The notes below the pieces were generated by a model, which was given only the letters and a program-made list of their open reading frames with translations, made no database searches and was not told the origin of the DNA. Shown one piece after another: positions 1 through 10,890 of a stretch of DNA of 64,000 nucleotides. Position numbers and translations under genes: made by a program. The stretch is from NCBI RefSeq assembly GCF_905163445.1, contig NC_053193.1:9920001-9984000 (forward strand), read 5' to 3'. Numbering within the stretch: the stretch's first letter is position 1; the number at the start of each line of letters is the position of its first letter. The DNA comes from Pararge aegeria (taxonomy: Eukaryota; Arthropoda; Insecta; Lepidoptera; Nymphalidae).

Positions 1-393
1 GTTTTCGAAAAAGATGGCCCATCTAATTACAGAGTACAAACTGAAGATGGTGCAGTTTTACGGCGTCATATAGATCAAATAATTAAAGTACAAAATAGAG
101 AGAAAACAAGTGACATACTTGGTGGAAACAACAATGAGAGGAGTAATGCAGAGACTGAGGAAGATAAGATTGATCAAAATGAACAGAATAATGATTTAGG
201 AAGCGGATCAGAGCAAGAGTCAGAAAATGATCCTATTATTGAAATACCAAGTGCAGAAAAATGGGAAGAGATGTTAGGAATACCTAAATCAGCTGAAATT
301 GAAACGTCAGGGGGGAAGATCAGAACTAAACGAAATGTTCATTCTAAAGTTCCATATTCTAGACCCAGTTGTTTTAATGAAAATAATGATTAA
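1..393 (+). CDS. C-terminal end of Ty3/gypsy-like pol polyprotein (partial)
   Basis: An open frame runs from base 1 to a TAA at 391-393. Its first residues include GPSNYRVQTEDG followed by RRHIDQI, which matches the short C-terminal domain after the integrase core of Ty3/gypsy polyproteins (typically GP..Y.V....G...RRHVDQL). The rest (about 95 residues) is acidic and low in complexity. Protease, reverse transcriptase and integrase core would lie left of the window. The visible part has no internal stop, so the copy may be fairly young. Family assignment rests on this one short motif. Confidence 0.6.
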   Translation, partial: VFEKDGPSNYRVQTEDGAVLRRHIDQIIKVQNREKTSDILGGNNNERSNAETEEDKIDQNEQNNDLGSGSEQESENDPIIEIPSAEKWEEMLGIPKSAEIETSGGKIRTKRNVHSKVPYSRPSCFNENND

Positions 394-683
394 ATTAATT
401 ACTTTATTTGTTTAATTTTATGTTATATTTTTAATAGTGTACTGTGGATTTCTTGATTTAAATTGTTAAACTTTAGTTAATTTACATGACATACTTGGGG
501 GAAAGGTATGTCATATATAAGTATCTACATCATTTGTTTACCTTTTCTTAACAAAAGTAAAACCAAGTGGGTAGTTTAATTAACACATGTATAGACTGTC
601 AAGTTTTGCTACCTAGCTCAATAAACGTGTTACTATGTAATATCGTATTATTTATACATAATACTAACCTAGTAGTTATAACA
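394..683 (+). mobile_element. Probable 3' non-coding end and LTR of the same retrotransposon
   Basis: A purine run (acttgggggaaagg, about 492-505) follows the stop codon and could be the polypurine tract. A stretch beginning TGTCATATATAAG near 509 and ending TTATAACA near 683 would be a TG..CA-bounded LTR of about 175 bp, with an AATAAA at about 620. The matching 5' LTR is outside the window, so the borders are inferred. Confidence 0.35.
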
Positions 684-1070
684 AATAGGTAGTTGTTAGT
701 TAGGCAGATGGGTGCAAAATATAAAACATCCTCATTATGAAATATAATAAATAATAGATTTTAACTAAGAATTAAGGAAAAACTACCCCAACAATGGGAT
801 GGCTGAGCTTGGTGATCTCCACACAATTTTTCAAAGTGTGGGACCAGCTGTGATACAACTACACGAAGACCATAAAGAAAATGTTTTTCTTTTCTTTAAT
901 TTTTGAAGTAGAGATGTGCCTCTCGGTGCACCTCTGCACGTTCTATGGCACCCAAGGTTTGGAAGCACTGCTTTAGAAAGTTAAAAAATAGTAAAATTTG
1001 GTTTGTTTGTAAACAAAATATGTAATTACTAATACTTTAATGGGCTATGTAATTTATTCATGGTTTTTAG
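684..1070. other. Intronic spacer with repeat remnant, no gene seen
   Basis: The stretch is AT-rich with no open frame of note. The part at about 780-975 (ending in cacccaaggtttggaagc) reads like a decayed repeat. It lies just upstream of the first visible RPA43 exon and is presumably part of an intron. Confidence 0.4.
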
Positions 1071-2749
1071 ATTTAATGGAATTCTCTTGAGTTACAAAAA
1101 TCTTCGAGTTTTACAAAATGTTGGTGCAATACGAAATGATAATGCAGATGTGCACTTCCAAGTGCAGGCAGATTATTTCATATTCCGGCCGCATGTTGGT
1201 GCAATGTTAAAAGGAATTGTTAATAAAAAAAGCTTTACACACCTTGGCATCTTAGTTCACAGGTAAATAGACAATTATTCATAAAAGTTAAACACACATA
1301 GTGTAGTTTTAAATTATATAAATGTGTTGAATACCAATCACCCAATTTATATAATTTATAATGGATACAGATGGGATATAAAGAAGTGAATGGCCAGTTG
1401 TGCAGCTGAATTAGTTACTGGCCAGAAGCAGCCAAGCACCATATCTTATCAAAACTAATCTATAGAAATATACCAAGCATGCCACTGGTAGTGAATGGCA
1501 ACAGATACCCACATATTTATTCAGCCTGACACTTAGTCTACTCAAATTAAAATAGCATTGAAATTTGTAGTGTGAAAGTATGGTTTGAAGTGTAAAACAA
1601 GTAGACCAAACAAGAATATAGCAAAGTTTGATTTATGTTCAAAATCAAATGCTATTCCTAATTTCAGTTGACTTGGTTTGCAGTCATTATGGTGTGCAAA
1701 TACTATTATGATATTTACAAAATTAAAAAAGACAGAACAATAAGTATCTCTGATAACTTTGTTTTTTTCAGAGTATTTAATGTGGTAATACCAAGGCCTA
1801 CTGAGGTACCTGATGATTGGATAGGATCAACTGTTGAAGAAGGACAAGAAGTGATGTTCCAAATTGTTGTGCTAGATTTATATGGAGCCTTACCCTATAT
1901 CAGAGGAAAATTGGATGAACGGTAATAAAAGACAAAGTGTACAATATAGTATATTATTAATAACATTTTAATGCTTATTTGTACAAAAAACATCTAAATT
2001 AAAACTAAAATGTTATTTAAAAGTTAGTCATTTTGATCACTATATTCTTTGTGGAAAGGGATTAATATTATTGTTTATAAAACTCGAAGCAGCTTTTATT
2101 GACACCTATATCAATTCTTGTGCTTTTCATTCTTCTTTTATTTAGCAAGTCTATTCTTGAACTGATCTAGTGATCCTGCATCCTCAGGCAATCTTATCCA
2201 TAGCATGACTATTACTGAAAAAGTGCTAAGCCCTATTTTTCGATCTATTAATTTACTTTGCTTAATTAAGGAAGGGCATATGTAGACAATACATCAAAGA
2301 CGTAACTTAATACATCTTAAGTGATGTGAACACACCTTCTCATAGAAAATAAGTGTTTTTCTAAAAAAAAAATTGCTTTATTTATATTTTATATCAGTTC
2401 TATCTTTTTTCATAGGTGGTTGAACATTGAAGCAGGAGATGGAGATGACGATGATGCAGTTGAAATTAAAACATCAAGACCAATTAATATATCATATGTG
2501 AACTTTGACAAAACAAAGCCAATCAAAAAGCAAATTAATAATGAAATGACACACTCAGCATTGAAAAAGAAAACAAGTTCTATTAATATGATAGAAAAGA
2601 GTAATTGCAATGGTCAGCCTCTTAATGTGGAATGTGAAAATAATTTACCCGAAAAGATTAAGAAAAAAAGACAAAGTAAAGTGCCCGAGGCTGAACCTAA
2701 GCAGCCTGAAATAATTCCCAGAGTATCAAAAAAACATAAAAAGGACTGA
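1071..2749 (+). CDS. POLR1F: DNA-directed RNA polymerase I subunit RPA43 (5' end missing)
   Basis: Three exons are supported: 1071-1262, 1772-1921 and 2416-2749 (TGA). All have AG/GT borders and matching phases, giving 224 residues plus stop. Exon one carries FNGILLSYKNLRVLQ, FRPHVGAMLKGIVNKKS and HLGILVH, the OB-fold (S1-like) core of RPA43, the Pol I counterpart of RPB7/RPC25. It forms the stalk that contacts the initiation factor RRN3 in the nucleolus. Exon two has VIPRP and IRGKL. Exon three starts RWLNIEAGDG and continues into a lysine-rich, low-complexity tail (KKKRQ, KKHKKD), as in animal RPA43. The N-terminal part is absent; it must lie left of the window, beyond the LTR element. AATAAA at 2883-2888 could end the transcript. 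mRpS7 follows on the same strand 2.3 kb later with its own start. Confidence 0.88.
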
Positions 2750-2882
2750 TGCTGTTTTTGAATACAATTATTTACCTCACAACATTGTAAGGAGTCATAG
2801 TTTACATAAATATTCAGAAAATATACTTATTTTTAATGTCATTGTTTTTTTGGTAATTTTTGCTAATGCTAATGACCAGGAA

Positions 2883-2888
2883 AATAAA
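2883..2888 (+). terminator. Possible RPA43 polyadenylation signal
   Basis: AATAAA lies 134 bp after the RPA43 stop codon in an AT-rich 3' region. Position is the only support. Confidence 0.35.
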
Positions 2889-2889
2889 A

Positions 2890-3640
2890 ATTCTATTCTG
2901 GGTACGCCACATTTGCACGGTAGCAAATAGTTGGGGGCGTAGCAATATTGTGAAGAAAGCCTATTATTCGATTCAGTGCTGGTGCTAAAGTGTCATAATG
3001 ACTCGCCGCTATAAAGATTTGCGTGATGGGCCGAGTAATGATAATCTTTAGCTTATATATGCCTGTAGATGCAGTAGTAGAAAATATGCTCGAATTTACG
3101 TTTAATTAAGCGAAGTCAGTGCTCTAATAGAGAGCAACAATTCTGAGAACGTTTTTATGCTTGGGGATTTTAATGCACAACCCTGTAAGCCTTTTTGGAG
3201 TTAGATGACTAACTTCTGTGCAGAAAAGCGATGGGTGTTACGAGGAAGCATTTTTATGTTCGCGGAATGGAGGTTAAGGGTTGGAAATAAAAAAACCAAA
3301 GTATTTTTCCTTTTCAATATTTCACATGCAAGAAAGATACATTTTTCAGATCTTTCAATTAGTTTATTTATACCCTCATAAAAATGTTTTGTCTTTGTCC
3401 TCAAAATACGCTGAAACTGCCTCCTTAACTTCATGATCAGTAGAATATTTTTTAAGTCGCAGCTCTTTTTTCAAGTTTGGAAAGAGGTGAGATGGCTTGA
3501 TCATTTCCTTTTAGCGAAATCAGCATGGGACACTGACAGAGAAATTTGAAATAGATTACGGAATCCACTGGGCGTTATTGCAGCCATTTAAAGAAAACGA
3601 ATAGCATCCTTGATGAAAATAACGTTGGTAAGCAGTAACG
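2890..3640 (+). pseudogene. Decayed non-LTR retrotransposon (endonuclease fragment)
   Basis: At about 3145-3205 one frame reads NVFMLGDFNAQP followed by KPFWS, the GDFNA catalytic motif of the apurinic-type endonuclease of non-LTR elements. SLYMPVDAVV at about 3050-3080 in another frame fits the conserved strand just before it. Stops and frame shifts break it everywhere. Later pieces at about 3515-3590 (trp-asp-rich) may belong to the same copy. It is dead. Confidence 0.5.
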
Positions 3641-3649
3641 GCATTCTGA

Positions 3650-4200
3650 CGGTATTAAACATTAACGATCCAGACAAGTGCGCGCATTCGCGGCGCGATT
3701 CACAGCACAATTCACGACGTTATTTAGCCACAAACACATACATAGCATATAATATATTGTCTAACAATGCTTGAACGTAAGGTAGCAATAATAAAAAATA
3801 TACAAGTTTTAAAAACCGATTAACGGAAATAAAGATACTGTGTACGTGTAGCTACGGTATTTTTAAAAATTATTATGTTGTGCGCCCTAGTCTAAATAGA
3901 TTTATTCTGATTTCTTTGATTGATTCATTACCATGCATAACATATTATGATGAACATAGGATTCTGTAATCGCGTTTTAGTTTTGTTTCCTTTATTACTT
4001 TTTTGAAGGCACGCTAAAATCATATCTCATGGGAAGTTAAAAGACGCTTTATAGCTTGCGTGTAGCTTATTCTCTAAGACTGAATGTCGAAATGCCTGTT
4101 TATATGGTTTTAAAGCATATCTTACAACTCTAAGATACTCTATTTCATAATACGCAACTATCAATAGACCATAACTTTTCATTGTATAGATAGTGTACTG
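3650..4200. other. Spacer, nothing recognised
   Basis: AT-rich non-coding DNA between the dead endonuclease fragment and the truncated retrotransposon. Short open frames here have no familiar motif. Confidence 0.4.
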
Positions 4201-4211
4201 GAGGGGAATGA

Positions 4212-4652
4212 TTTTCGATTTTCGGATGGACACTTGCCGCTAACCACCTGAGGGGTTGCTACGGCGTCACCGGGGGAGTGGGGCGAGCGCGAAAGCTCGC
4301 CATGAAAAGAGCCCCAGGGCTCGACGACATCGGGGGGAGAGTGGGAGACGTCGACCCGCGGGTGCCGCCTGCGAGGGCTCGGACCTCGGCTCGGTTCGTC
4401 GTTAATCTGATTGTTGGTGGACATTTGGACTAATCATTGTTAAGTCCGAACGCCCCCGTGACCGTGGTAAGGATCCACGTCCGGATGACGTCAGAAATCG
4501 GGGCCCTCGTCTTCGCCGGTGTAGACGCTATGTTGGTTGTGTGTTTGTGTGCTGTTGGGACACATTGTCGGTAGTTATTTGATCATCATGGTCGTAAAGG
4601 ACATGTTTCGGACGTCGCCGCCTAGGCGTGACGTCGGGGCCGGGGGTATATT
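4212..4652 (-). mobile_element. 5'-truncated jockey-type non-LTR copy with 11-bp TSDs
   Basis: Read on the minus strand, this GC-rich block matches the last part of ORF2 and the start of the 3' UTR of the full-length element at 10667-15569, for example caccggcgaagacgagg versus cgccggcgaagacgagg, and a gacgtcatccggacgtgg-like segment. Its 3' UTR then diverges, so it belongs to a sister subfamily. The 3' end is A-rich (low-coordinate side). The 11-mer gaggggaatga flanks it at 4201-4211 and 4653-4663: a clean target-site duplication. Confidence 0.8.
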
Positions 4653-4663
4653 GAGGGGAATGA

Positions 4664-5032
4664 ATGTAATGAATGTAGTATCGAGCTTTTATAGTAACCA
4701 CACTATTATTTATTTATTTATTTTACTATTATTATTATTATTATTATAAATATACATTTAGTAGGATAAGTACCTACGGGCAACGTTTGCGCTCTACGGT
4801 AAATCCATTGTCCGACAAAAATCGGGAACTAAGCGCTAATCGGCTCAGCACTCGCGTTTCAAGGCTAGTTTGCGGCAGTCTAAAGCACGCATAAAATTAA
4901 ATGAAAAAAAAATTAGTAATGCGCTGTCAGACGTCAGTTCTCAGTTGTCACTTGTCATTTGTCTCTGAATTGTTTCTGAAAAGTGTTTTATATTATTAAT
5001 TATTTACGATAGCTGTAAATTGGGGAGTAATA
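4664..5032. other. Upstream region of mRpS7
   Basis: Contains a short ATT microsatellite (about 4720-4748) and presumably the mRpS7 promoter and 5' UTR just before the ATG at 5033. No TATA box is obvious, as is usual for housekeeping genes. Confidence 0.35.
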
Positions 5033-8000
5033 ATGAACAGTATTAGATATAAAATAAGTGGCGTTACCTATAGTGTACTGCAAGCGGCGAATTGCAATTT
5101 GTTAGTATTTTTCGAACTAATTATAACCTTACAATATTGTAGCGCATCAGAATATTGTAAGAATGAGATACATATTTTTGACGGCCGATTGGCGCAGTGG
5201 GCAGCGACCCTGCTCTCTGAGCCAAGGCCGTGGGTTCGATTCCCACAACTGGACAATGTTTGTGTGATGAACATTAATGTTTTTCAGTGTCTGGGTGGTT
5301 ATCTATATATTATAAGTATTTATGTATATTATTCATATAATGATTTAGTCATCTTAGTACCCATAACACAAGCTATCCTTACTTTGGGGCTAGATGGCGA
5401 TGTGTGTATTGTCGTAGTATATTTATTTATTTATATTTACAGCTTAGATTCGATAGAAGAGACTGCTATGCAGCGATAATGCCCACACGTTGTTACTCGC
5501 TTTAATCTGTTTTTTTTTTTAAATTTCGTATTTTTGTTCTTTTTTCGATAGTGTGTAATAACAAGTGAATTAATGTATAATTTTTTTATAGTCGTCCGGC
5601 GCTCCTGCAATGTAGACTCTATTCAGGACCAACAAGTTTCCCTGACTACTTCCGTAATCCAATATTCAGCAAAGAAGAGCAAGCCAAACTGATTGAGTTT
5701 AATGAGTTGAGCAAGTTGGCTTCTACCCCTGTTAAGCCACCTGGAGTCAGTGAGACTTCTTCAGTGTACTATGATCCACTTGTAAAGTAAGACATATATT
5801 TTATTGTGAAATTTTAAATGGTACAATGATATAATACTCTTAAGTCTGCCTACAGATTTTCCCATATGTATTGCATCCTTATAGTTCCAGGATCTGTTAT
5901 AGAATATCAAACAAATGTTTTGTGAAACTGACATATAAACTAGAAAGAGGATTTAAAACTTGCAAGATGTGGAATTATATACATTTATTGATCTGTATGA
6001 ATGAGATATTTGAATTTATTTTAATGATTTCATTTCTCAAAACTTCAATATCCAATGTTGTTTTTCTATTAATTAGGATTGTTAACTTTAAATAAATTTT
6101 TTTTTGTTGCTTATATTCAGAAAAAAATATACAAAATTAAAAGAAGGGAGAAGCTTGGTTAGTGTTAAGTTAAAACATGTTAATTATTATGATATGTTGG
6201 GTCACCACAACATCGTTCCACTCGCTTCTATTAATTGTTATCTCAATATCCACTCTTTCAAAAATATATCATCTTTCACAAAGTCCATCCATTTAGTCCT
6301 TGGTCTTTTTCTACTTAGTCTTCCTTTTCATTTATGATGCCATCTTTCTGGTAAAATGATTTTCTTACATCTGTACTATATTAAAAAAGTTCTGGTGGTA
6401 TGTATGGTAAAAAATATTTTCATACAAAATCCTCATAATTTTTTATTTCATACATAACTGAATAAGTTAGTCTAGTACAGAAGATGTTTATCCTTTTTGG
6501 GTTATATCTACCAATTATTTGCTAATAAGTAAATTTTATTAAAAATAATTATTACAGCAAAGTTATCAACCATGTGATGAAAATGGGTAACAAAAATCTT
6601 GCTCGTCAAATAGTTGAGAAGGCATTTGAAAATGTTAAAAGGTTACAAATAGAAAGATATCATCTTGCATCTACACCTGAAGAAAAGGAAAAAGTAATTC
6701 TCAATCCTAAGGATATATTACATAAAGCAATTGAAAATTGTAGACCCCTACTCCAACTATTACCAATCAAAAGAGGTGGAATAACATACCAGGTAATTAA
6801 TATCAAAAAATTAAATGAAATTGCAATTTAGATGTTATCCCAACACTGCATCTAAATTAATTTACACCTGTGTTTGCTAATGTGTGTGTTGATGTAAGCC
6901 ATATGTAAGCAGACAGCAACTGAATTACATCTGACTTGCAGTGCAGTGATATAACTGTTAAAACATGCTTGCAAAACTTATTATGTGAAGATTAGTACTG
7001 TTATCAACTAAAAAGCTGTAAATTTTATGAAATAGTAATTTGTTGCAATCATTATTTATTATTTTTATGATTATTATTTTCTATAAATGTGGCACACCAT
7101 GTAATGGCAATAAAATTTAAAGTTATTCTTAATCTAAATATTAACAATTATAGTACAATTTTTCTTATCTGTTGAGTCTTAAAGAGTTATGCCAGACATT
7201 TTATTAAATAGCATTTTAACAAATGTGCTGATAATTGTTAATTAATTAATAAAAAGTTTTGGGGAAATAATAAAAAATATATATGATTCAGAGCCAACTT
7301 TCATGACATTGTGCCGGTGGGTATTTTGATATAAATACGGGTGCATTTTTGATACAATTCACCCCCCCCCCGATGTCGTCGAGCCCTGGGGCTCTTCTCA
7401 TGGCGAGCTTTCGCGCTCACCCCACTCCCCCGGTGACGCCGTAGCAACCCCTCAGGTGGTTATCGGCAAGTGTCCTTCCGAAAAACGAAAATGAAAAAAA
7501 AATGATGCAATTCAGTCTTGTATGAGACTTTGGACGATGCAGGGATACCTCTCGTCGCCTTTAGTCGTTATCACTAGATAAAATCTGTTCTACCCATAAG
7601 AATAAAATATTATAAATGCGTGATGTTTGTTTATTATCTATATTCGGCGCAATCACGTCACTGATTTCGATGGAGTTTCGCACAATTTTAGCTTGTATCC
7701 TGGGGATGGATATACGATACTTATTGTTGATTTGTGACAGAGTTTTTGTGTTACATTATCTGCGCGAGGCTTTAACATGCAAGCAAATACATTTTTCGGC
7801 AAACGTTACAATTAGGCGAGCACGTAGTGCCAAGTGTAAAATTTTTCTGCTTACGTTAACTTATTCAATTGCGCGAAAGTTAACTACGTACAGTACGTTT
7901 TTCCAGTATTGTAATTCGATGGCAATCTATAATTATTGGCACTCAGTTGTTGAGACCCTAAAATAGAAATCCCTAAATTGTGCTCGGGAACCTATGTTCA

Positions 8001-8359
8001 TTGTTCGGGTTGCGAATACATTTTTTTGCGTAAACAACGCTCTCGCAACAAATGCTTGCAACTTGAGCTCTCAAATAAAGATATATATTCTGTCATAAAA
8101 ACAAAATTGCAATTTAATAAATATTTTCTATTAATTTTAGGTTCCTGGACCTATAACAGAAAAAAGGTCACTATTCTTAGCCATTAAGTGGCTTTTGGAG
8201 GCTACAAATGATAAGGAAAGGACTATACATTTTCCCGAGCAATTTGCCTGGGAACTCTTGGACGCTGCAAACAACACAGGCAAAGTTGTAAAGAGAAAAC
8301 AAGATCTTCATAGACAATGTGAAGCCAACCGAGCATATGCTCATTACAGATGGCAGTAG
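5033..8359 (+). CDS. mRpS7: Mitochondrial small ribosomal subunit protein S7 (uS7m)
   Basis: Four exons, 5033-5100, 5592-5786, 6558-6792 and 8141-8359 (TAG), join in phase to 238 residues, close to the 242 of human MRPS7. Exon 1 gives a basic, Ser/Thr-rich leader that fits a mitochondrial import signal. Exon 2 has PDYFRNPIFSKEE and SSVYYDPLV. Exon 3 has KVINHVMKMGNKNLARQI, FENVKRLQIERYH and IENCRPLLQLLP. Exon 4 has GPITEKRSLFLAIKWLLEA and ends DLHRQCEANRAYAHYRWQ, the RNA-binding C-terminus typical of mitochondrial S7. S7 nucleates the 3' domain (head) of the small-subunit rRNA. The exon 1 donor (GTTAGT at 5101) is my choice because it restores phase; the other junctions are unambiguous. Intron 1 holds a SINE and intron 3 a truncated non-LTR copy. 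Confidence 0.9.
5180..5440 (+). mobile_element. SINE family A copy (tRNA-headed) in mRpS7 intron 1
   Basis: Begins GACGGCCGATTGGCGCAG, with a tRNA-like box A (tggcgcagtgg) and a box B (ggttcgattccc), then a unique body with ACCCATAACACAAGCT and GGGGCTAGATGGCGATGTG, and a TTTA-rich tail. At least five more copies occur in this window. It resembles the Metulj-type SINEs reported in butterflies; the name is from memory, not a search. Confidence 0.8.
7362..7502 (+). mobile_element. Short 5'-truncated non-LTR copy in mRpS7 intron 3
   Basis: Carries the same 3' UTR as the copy at 4212-4652 (gatgtcgtcgagccctgggg through cctcaggtggtta) and ends in an A-rich tail at about 7490-7502. The near-identical 12-mers TGATACAATTCA (7350-7361) and TGATGCAATTCA (7503-7514) flank it as a target-site duplication. 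The 5' edge includes a run of ten C. Confidence 0.8.
7616..7966 (+). other. Unexplained 116-codon open frame inside mRpS7 intron 3
   Basis: An ATG-started frame of 116 codons rich in hydrophobic residues, inside an intron of mRpS7. No motif is recognised and no splice or poly(A) context supports expression. Base composition is less AT-rich than the rest of the intron, which suggests inserted (repeat) DNA rather than a gene. Confidence 0.2.
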
Positions 8360-8436
8360 TTAGTGTATTTCGTGCGCCTATTAAAAATAAGTGTAGATAA
8401 TTGTATTAAGTAATATTTGTTAAAATAATTAATAAC

Positions 8437-8442
8437 AATAAA
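8437..8442 (+). terminator. mRpS7: mRpS7 polyadenylation signal
   Basis: AATAAA 78 bp after the mRpS7 stop codon, followed by a T-rich stretch. Confidence 0.6.
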
Positions 8443-9071
8443 ATTAAAGTGCTACCCCAAATTTTTTTTATTGTTTTTATTGCTACTAGGGTCACTTCTG
8501 GTTTTGACTCAAATAACTGGCATTTATTTGCCTGAATGTTTGTAAAAATGTGATGATATTATAATTACAATAGTATCACGAAGGAAAAAAAGATTTTGTC
8601 GGTATACCATGCTTTGCTTAATTTTGTAAAGATCTGGTGAATTTATTGGAGATAGAGAATCGAAATCGTCAGCAGACACCAGCAACCCACTCACTCATGA
8701 CATATTACGTTACTCCTTACATATAATACCTACAAATTCCACACAATATAATATGGAGGCCGCTAACACTTCATAAATAATGTTAGGGATTTTCTTGGTT
8801 AGAATCCTTGTTAACCTTGGTTTGAGTCAGCTAAAATGTTGACACTTATTTTAACTACTACTCCGTATTAGTAAAATATACTTAGCTGAATTGACGTACG
8901 CCAAATTTACCTCGCTGAACTTCGTTTTGTGTTTTAAAACTCCAAAGTTGGTCCGCCATACATTTACTGACTTCCGGCAACGTTACCCACGACAATCGAC
9001 TATTTTCTTGTGTTGTACTACTACTATCTCTATTATTAGCAGTATCTAATTTGTGAGAGGAAATTAAAGGT
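8443..9071. other. Spacer, nothing recognised
   Basis: Non-coding AT-rich DNA after mRpS7. No repeat family or coding frame that I can name. Confidence 0.35.
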
Positions 9072-9128
9072 TCCAAGGCACCTACTACGGTTTAACTCTA
9101 AGAGTTAAACCGTAGTAGGTGCCTTGGA
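9072..9128. repeat. Perfect 28-bp inverted repeat (hairpin) with 1-nt spacer
   Basis: Positions 9072-9099 and 9101-9128 are exact reverse complements (arm starts tccaaggcacctactacgg), separated by one A. No coding frame or element border is apparent next to it. Confidence 0.9.
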
Positions 9129-9650
9129 CAGTCAATTATTGACAATTTTGATTGCGAAAGTGTCTGTTATCTACGTTTGGCTCAACCTTCATCGATCTTG
9201 ATGAACTTTGGCCAAGAGGCAGATAGAATTCCTATTTTGTATCACGGGAAAGCACAGAGGTAGGTACCTACCGTTTTCACAATTTATTTATTTATTTAGG
9301 AAAACCAACCACTAATACATTTTTTCTTGTCCAAGTTTTTACGTTGCGAGCTAAGTGAATGTTCAGCTTATTACAGGATTTCACAACGTTTACAAATAAT
9401 CTCAAAATTAATTACATTTTATATATAACTGCATTACAAAATAAATGTCTAAAAATATTTTACTAATTAATAATGTTAAAAATATAAATAGAATTAAAAT
9501 TAAAATTCATATTAAATTAAGAATTAAATAAAAAAAAATAAAAATTAACATCAATGTTCAAGTTTAAGCTTATTAAATTTTGAATATTTGATAACATAAG
9601 AAGTCAAGTATTTATTTTATTTTTATCTTTAAATGTCAGATAGAACAATT
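9129..9650. other. AT-rich spacer, no gene seen
   Basis: Contains a TTTA repeat at about 9285-9300 and an A/T-rich run of about 150 bp (9420-9560). It may include the 3' untranslated end of the reverse-transcriptase remnant that follows on the minus strand. Confidence 0.35.
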
Positions 9651-10090
9651 AAAAGTGTCAATAATTTTACGCCTAAAGTCAGCGTATTTATTATGAAATA
9701 AGTCTATTTCTTTTTGTTTTTTTACGTAATCGTTATAAATGTCGGATATTCTTAAGAATATTTACCCAACTTCGTTCTATAAGGCCTGTGATACAACAAA
9801 TTACAAGGAACCCGAGGTGTGTTTGTGCGCGGTGTTCTAATCGCAAATCTGTGAATCAGTTCAGGACAATCAACGCCATTGTTAAACAAATTAAATAAGA
9901 ATGTCATTGACAACAGCTCTCGTCTATGTTCAAGACTTTGCTTTTTAAAATAAATAAGCCTATCTGTATAATTATGAAGATTTCTATTGAATCTAAAAGA
10001 GAGCAGACGCAAAAATCGTTCTTGTACTCTTTCAATCCTCTTAATATAAATTTTAGTGTATGGTGACCAGTAATAATGCCTTAATACGGC
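9651..10090 (-). pseudogene. C-terminal remnant of a non-LTR reverse transcriptase ORF
   Basis: On the minus strand, from about 10075 down to 9752, an open stretch reads HYYWSPYTKIYIKRIERVQ then FLRLLSFRF, KQSLEHRRELLSMTFLFNL and CPELIHRF, ending PYRTKLGKYS. This is the conserved region after the polymerase domain of jockey/CR1-type elements in insects. Only this end remains, so it is a 5'-truncated, inactive copy. Confidence 0.65.
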
Positions 10091-10607
10091 TTAGCAGCAA
10101 AACCTTGTATAATTTTAAGCCCGAGATATGAAAAAATCTTTATAGCTAGTTTTAAAATTCTGGCAGAGTAGGCCAGAGAAGTTTGGGAACCTCTGGGTTG
10201 TTATCTGGGAAAAAAAATATGCTAGCCGTTGTGTTGTGAAACGGGGGTGCTAAGTCAACTGTAAGTCACCAGGAACTATCTATTAGGTAGTTACTAAAGC
10301 AATTAATGAGCTCTTTTTGCAATGGGTGTTAGGAAAGGTACTTTAGTACCTACTCGGGACCTATTCAGGAGTATAAGTATCAAGTTTGTACCACAAGCTG
10401 TTGTTACTGAGATAATCGCACACTAAAAGAAAAGCAGACAGGTAGTCCTGCCTGGAAATACTGATTATTTAAAAGTTTACGTTTTTCCATTAAGAGTTGC
10501 CAGTCCGCTAGAAAGACCATGTGCTGTGAAGACCAGACCAGATAGTAGTTGATGCGACGTATTCGCATTGTGACGAGGACAGAACCGGTGCGTTTTTATA
10601 TCGTAGC
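10091..10607. other. Spacer, nothing recognised
   Basis: No coding frame with known motifs. Bases become more GC-rich toward the SINE head that starts near 10608. Confidence 0.35.
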
Positions 10608-10890
10608 GAGCCTGGTGGTTAGAACTCCGGGTTCCCATACGGGGGATCCAATTCGATCCCTGGCATTCGGTTCCGGCGCCCGTCCAGTACGGATGTCTCG
10701 TCTATCGCTCCTAGCGGTGCGATCTTCGCGTGCTCCAAGTAGTGTCCGATTGTGTGTGTTTCTGCGTTGTGGTTAGTTTAGTTTAGTTCCAGGGTCTAGG
10801 ATTCTGTAAGTACACTAGAATAATTACCATAGGTACTCACACTCGTCACCTAAAGGCGAGGGCTCATTAGGGCCACACCTTAGGAACTCA

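Noticed and set aside
4179..4424. 81-codon minus-strand open frame as a gene
   Set aside because: It lies wholly within the 3' UTR part of a truncated non-LTR copy with target duplications.
4720..4748. Leu-rich end of a plus-strand frame as a membrane segment
   Set aside because: It is an ATT microsatellite translated.
5190..5260. tRNA gene on the plus strand (box A and box B present)
   Set aside because: The tRNA-like part is the head of a repeated SINE with the same body in six places; it does not fold into a full cloverleaf with a CCA-ready acceptor.
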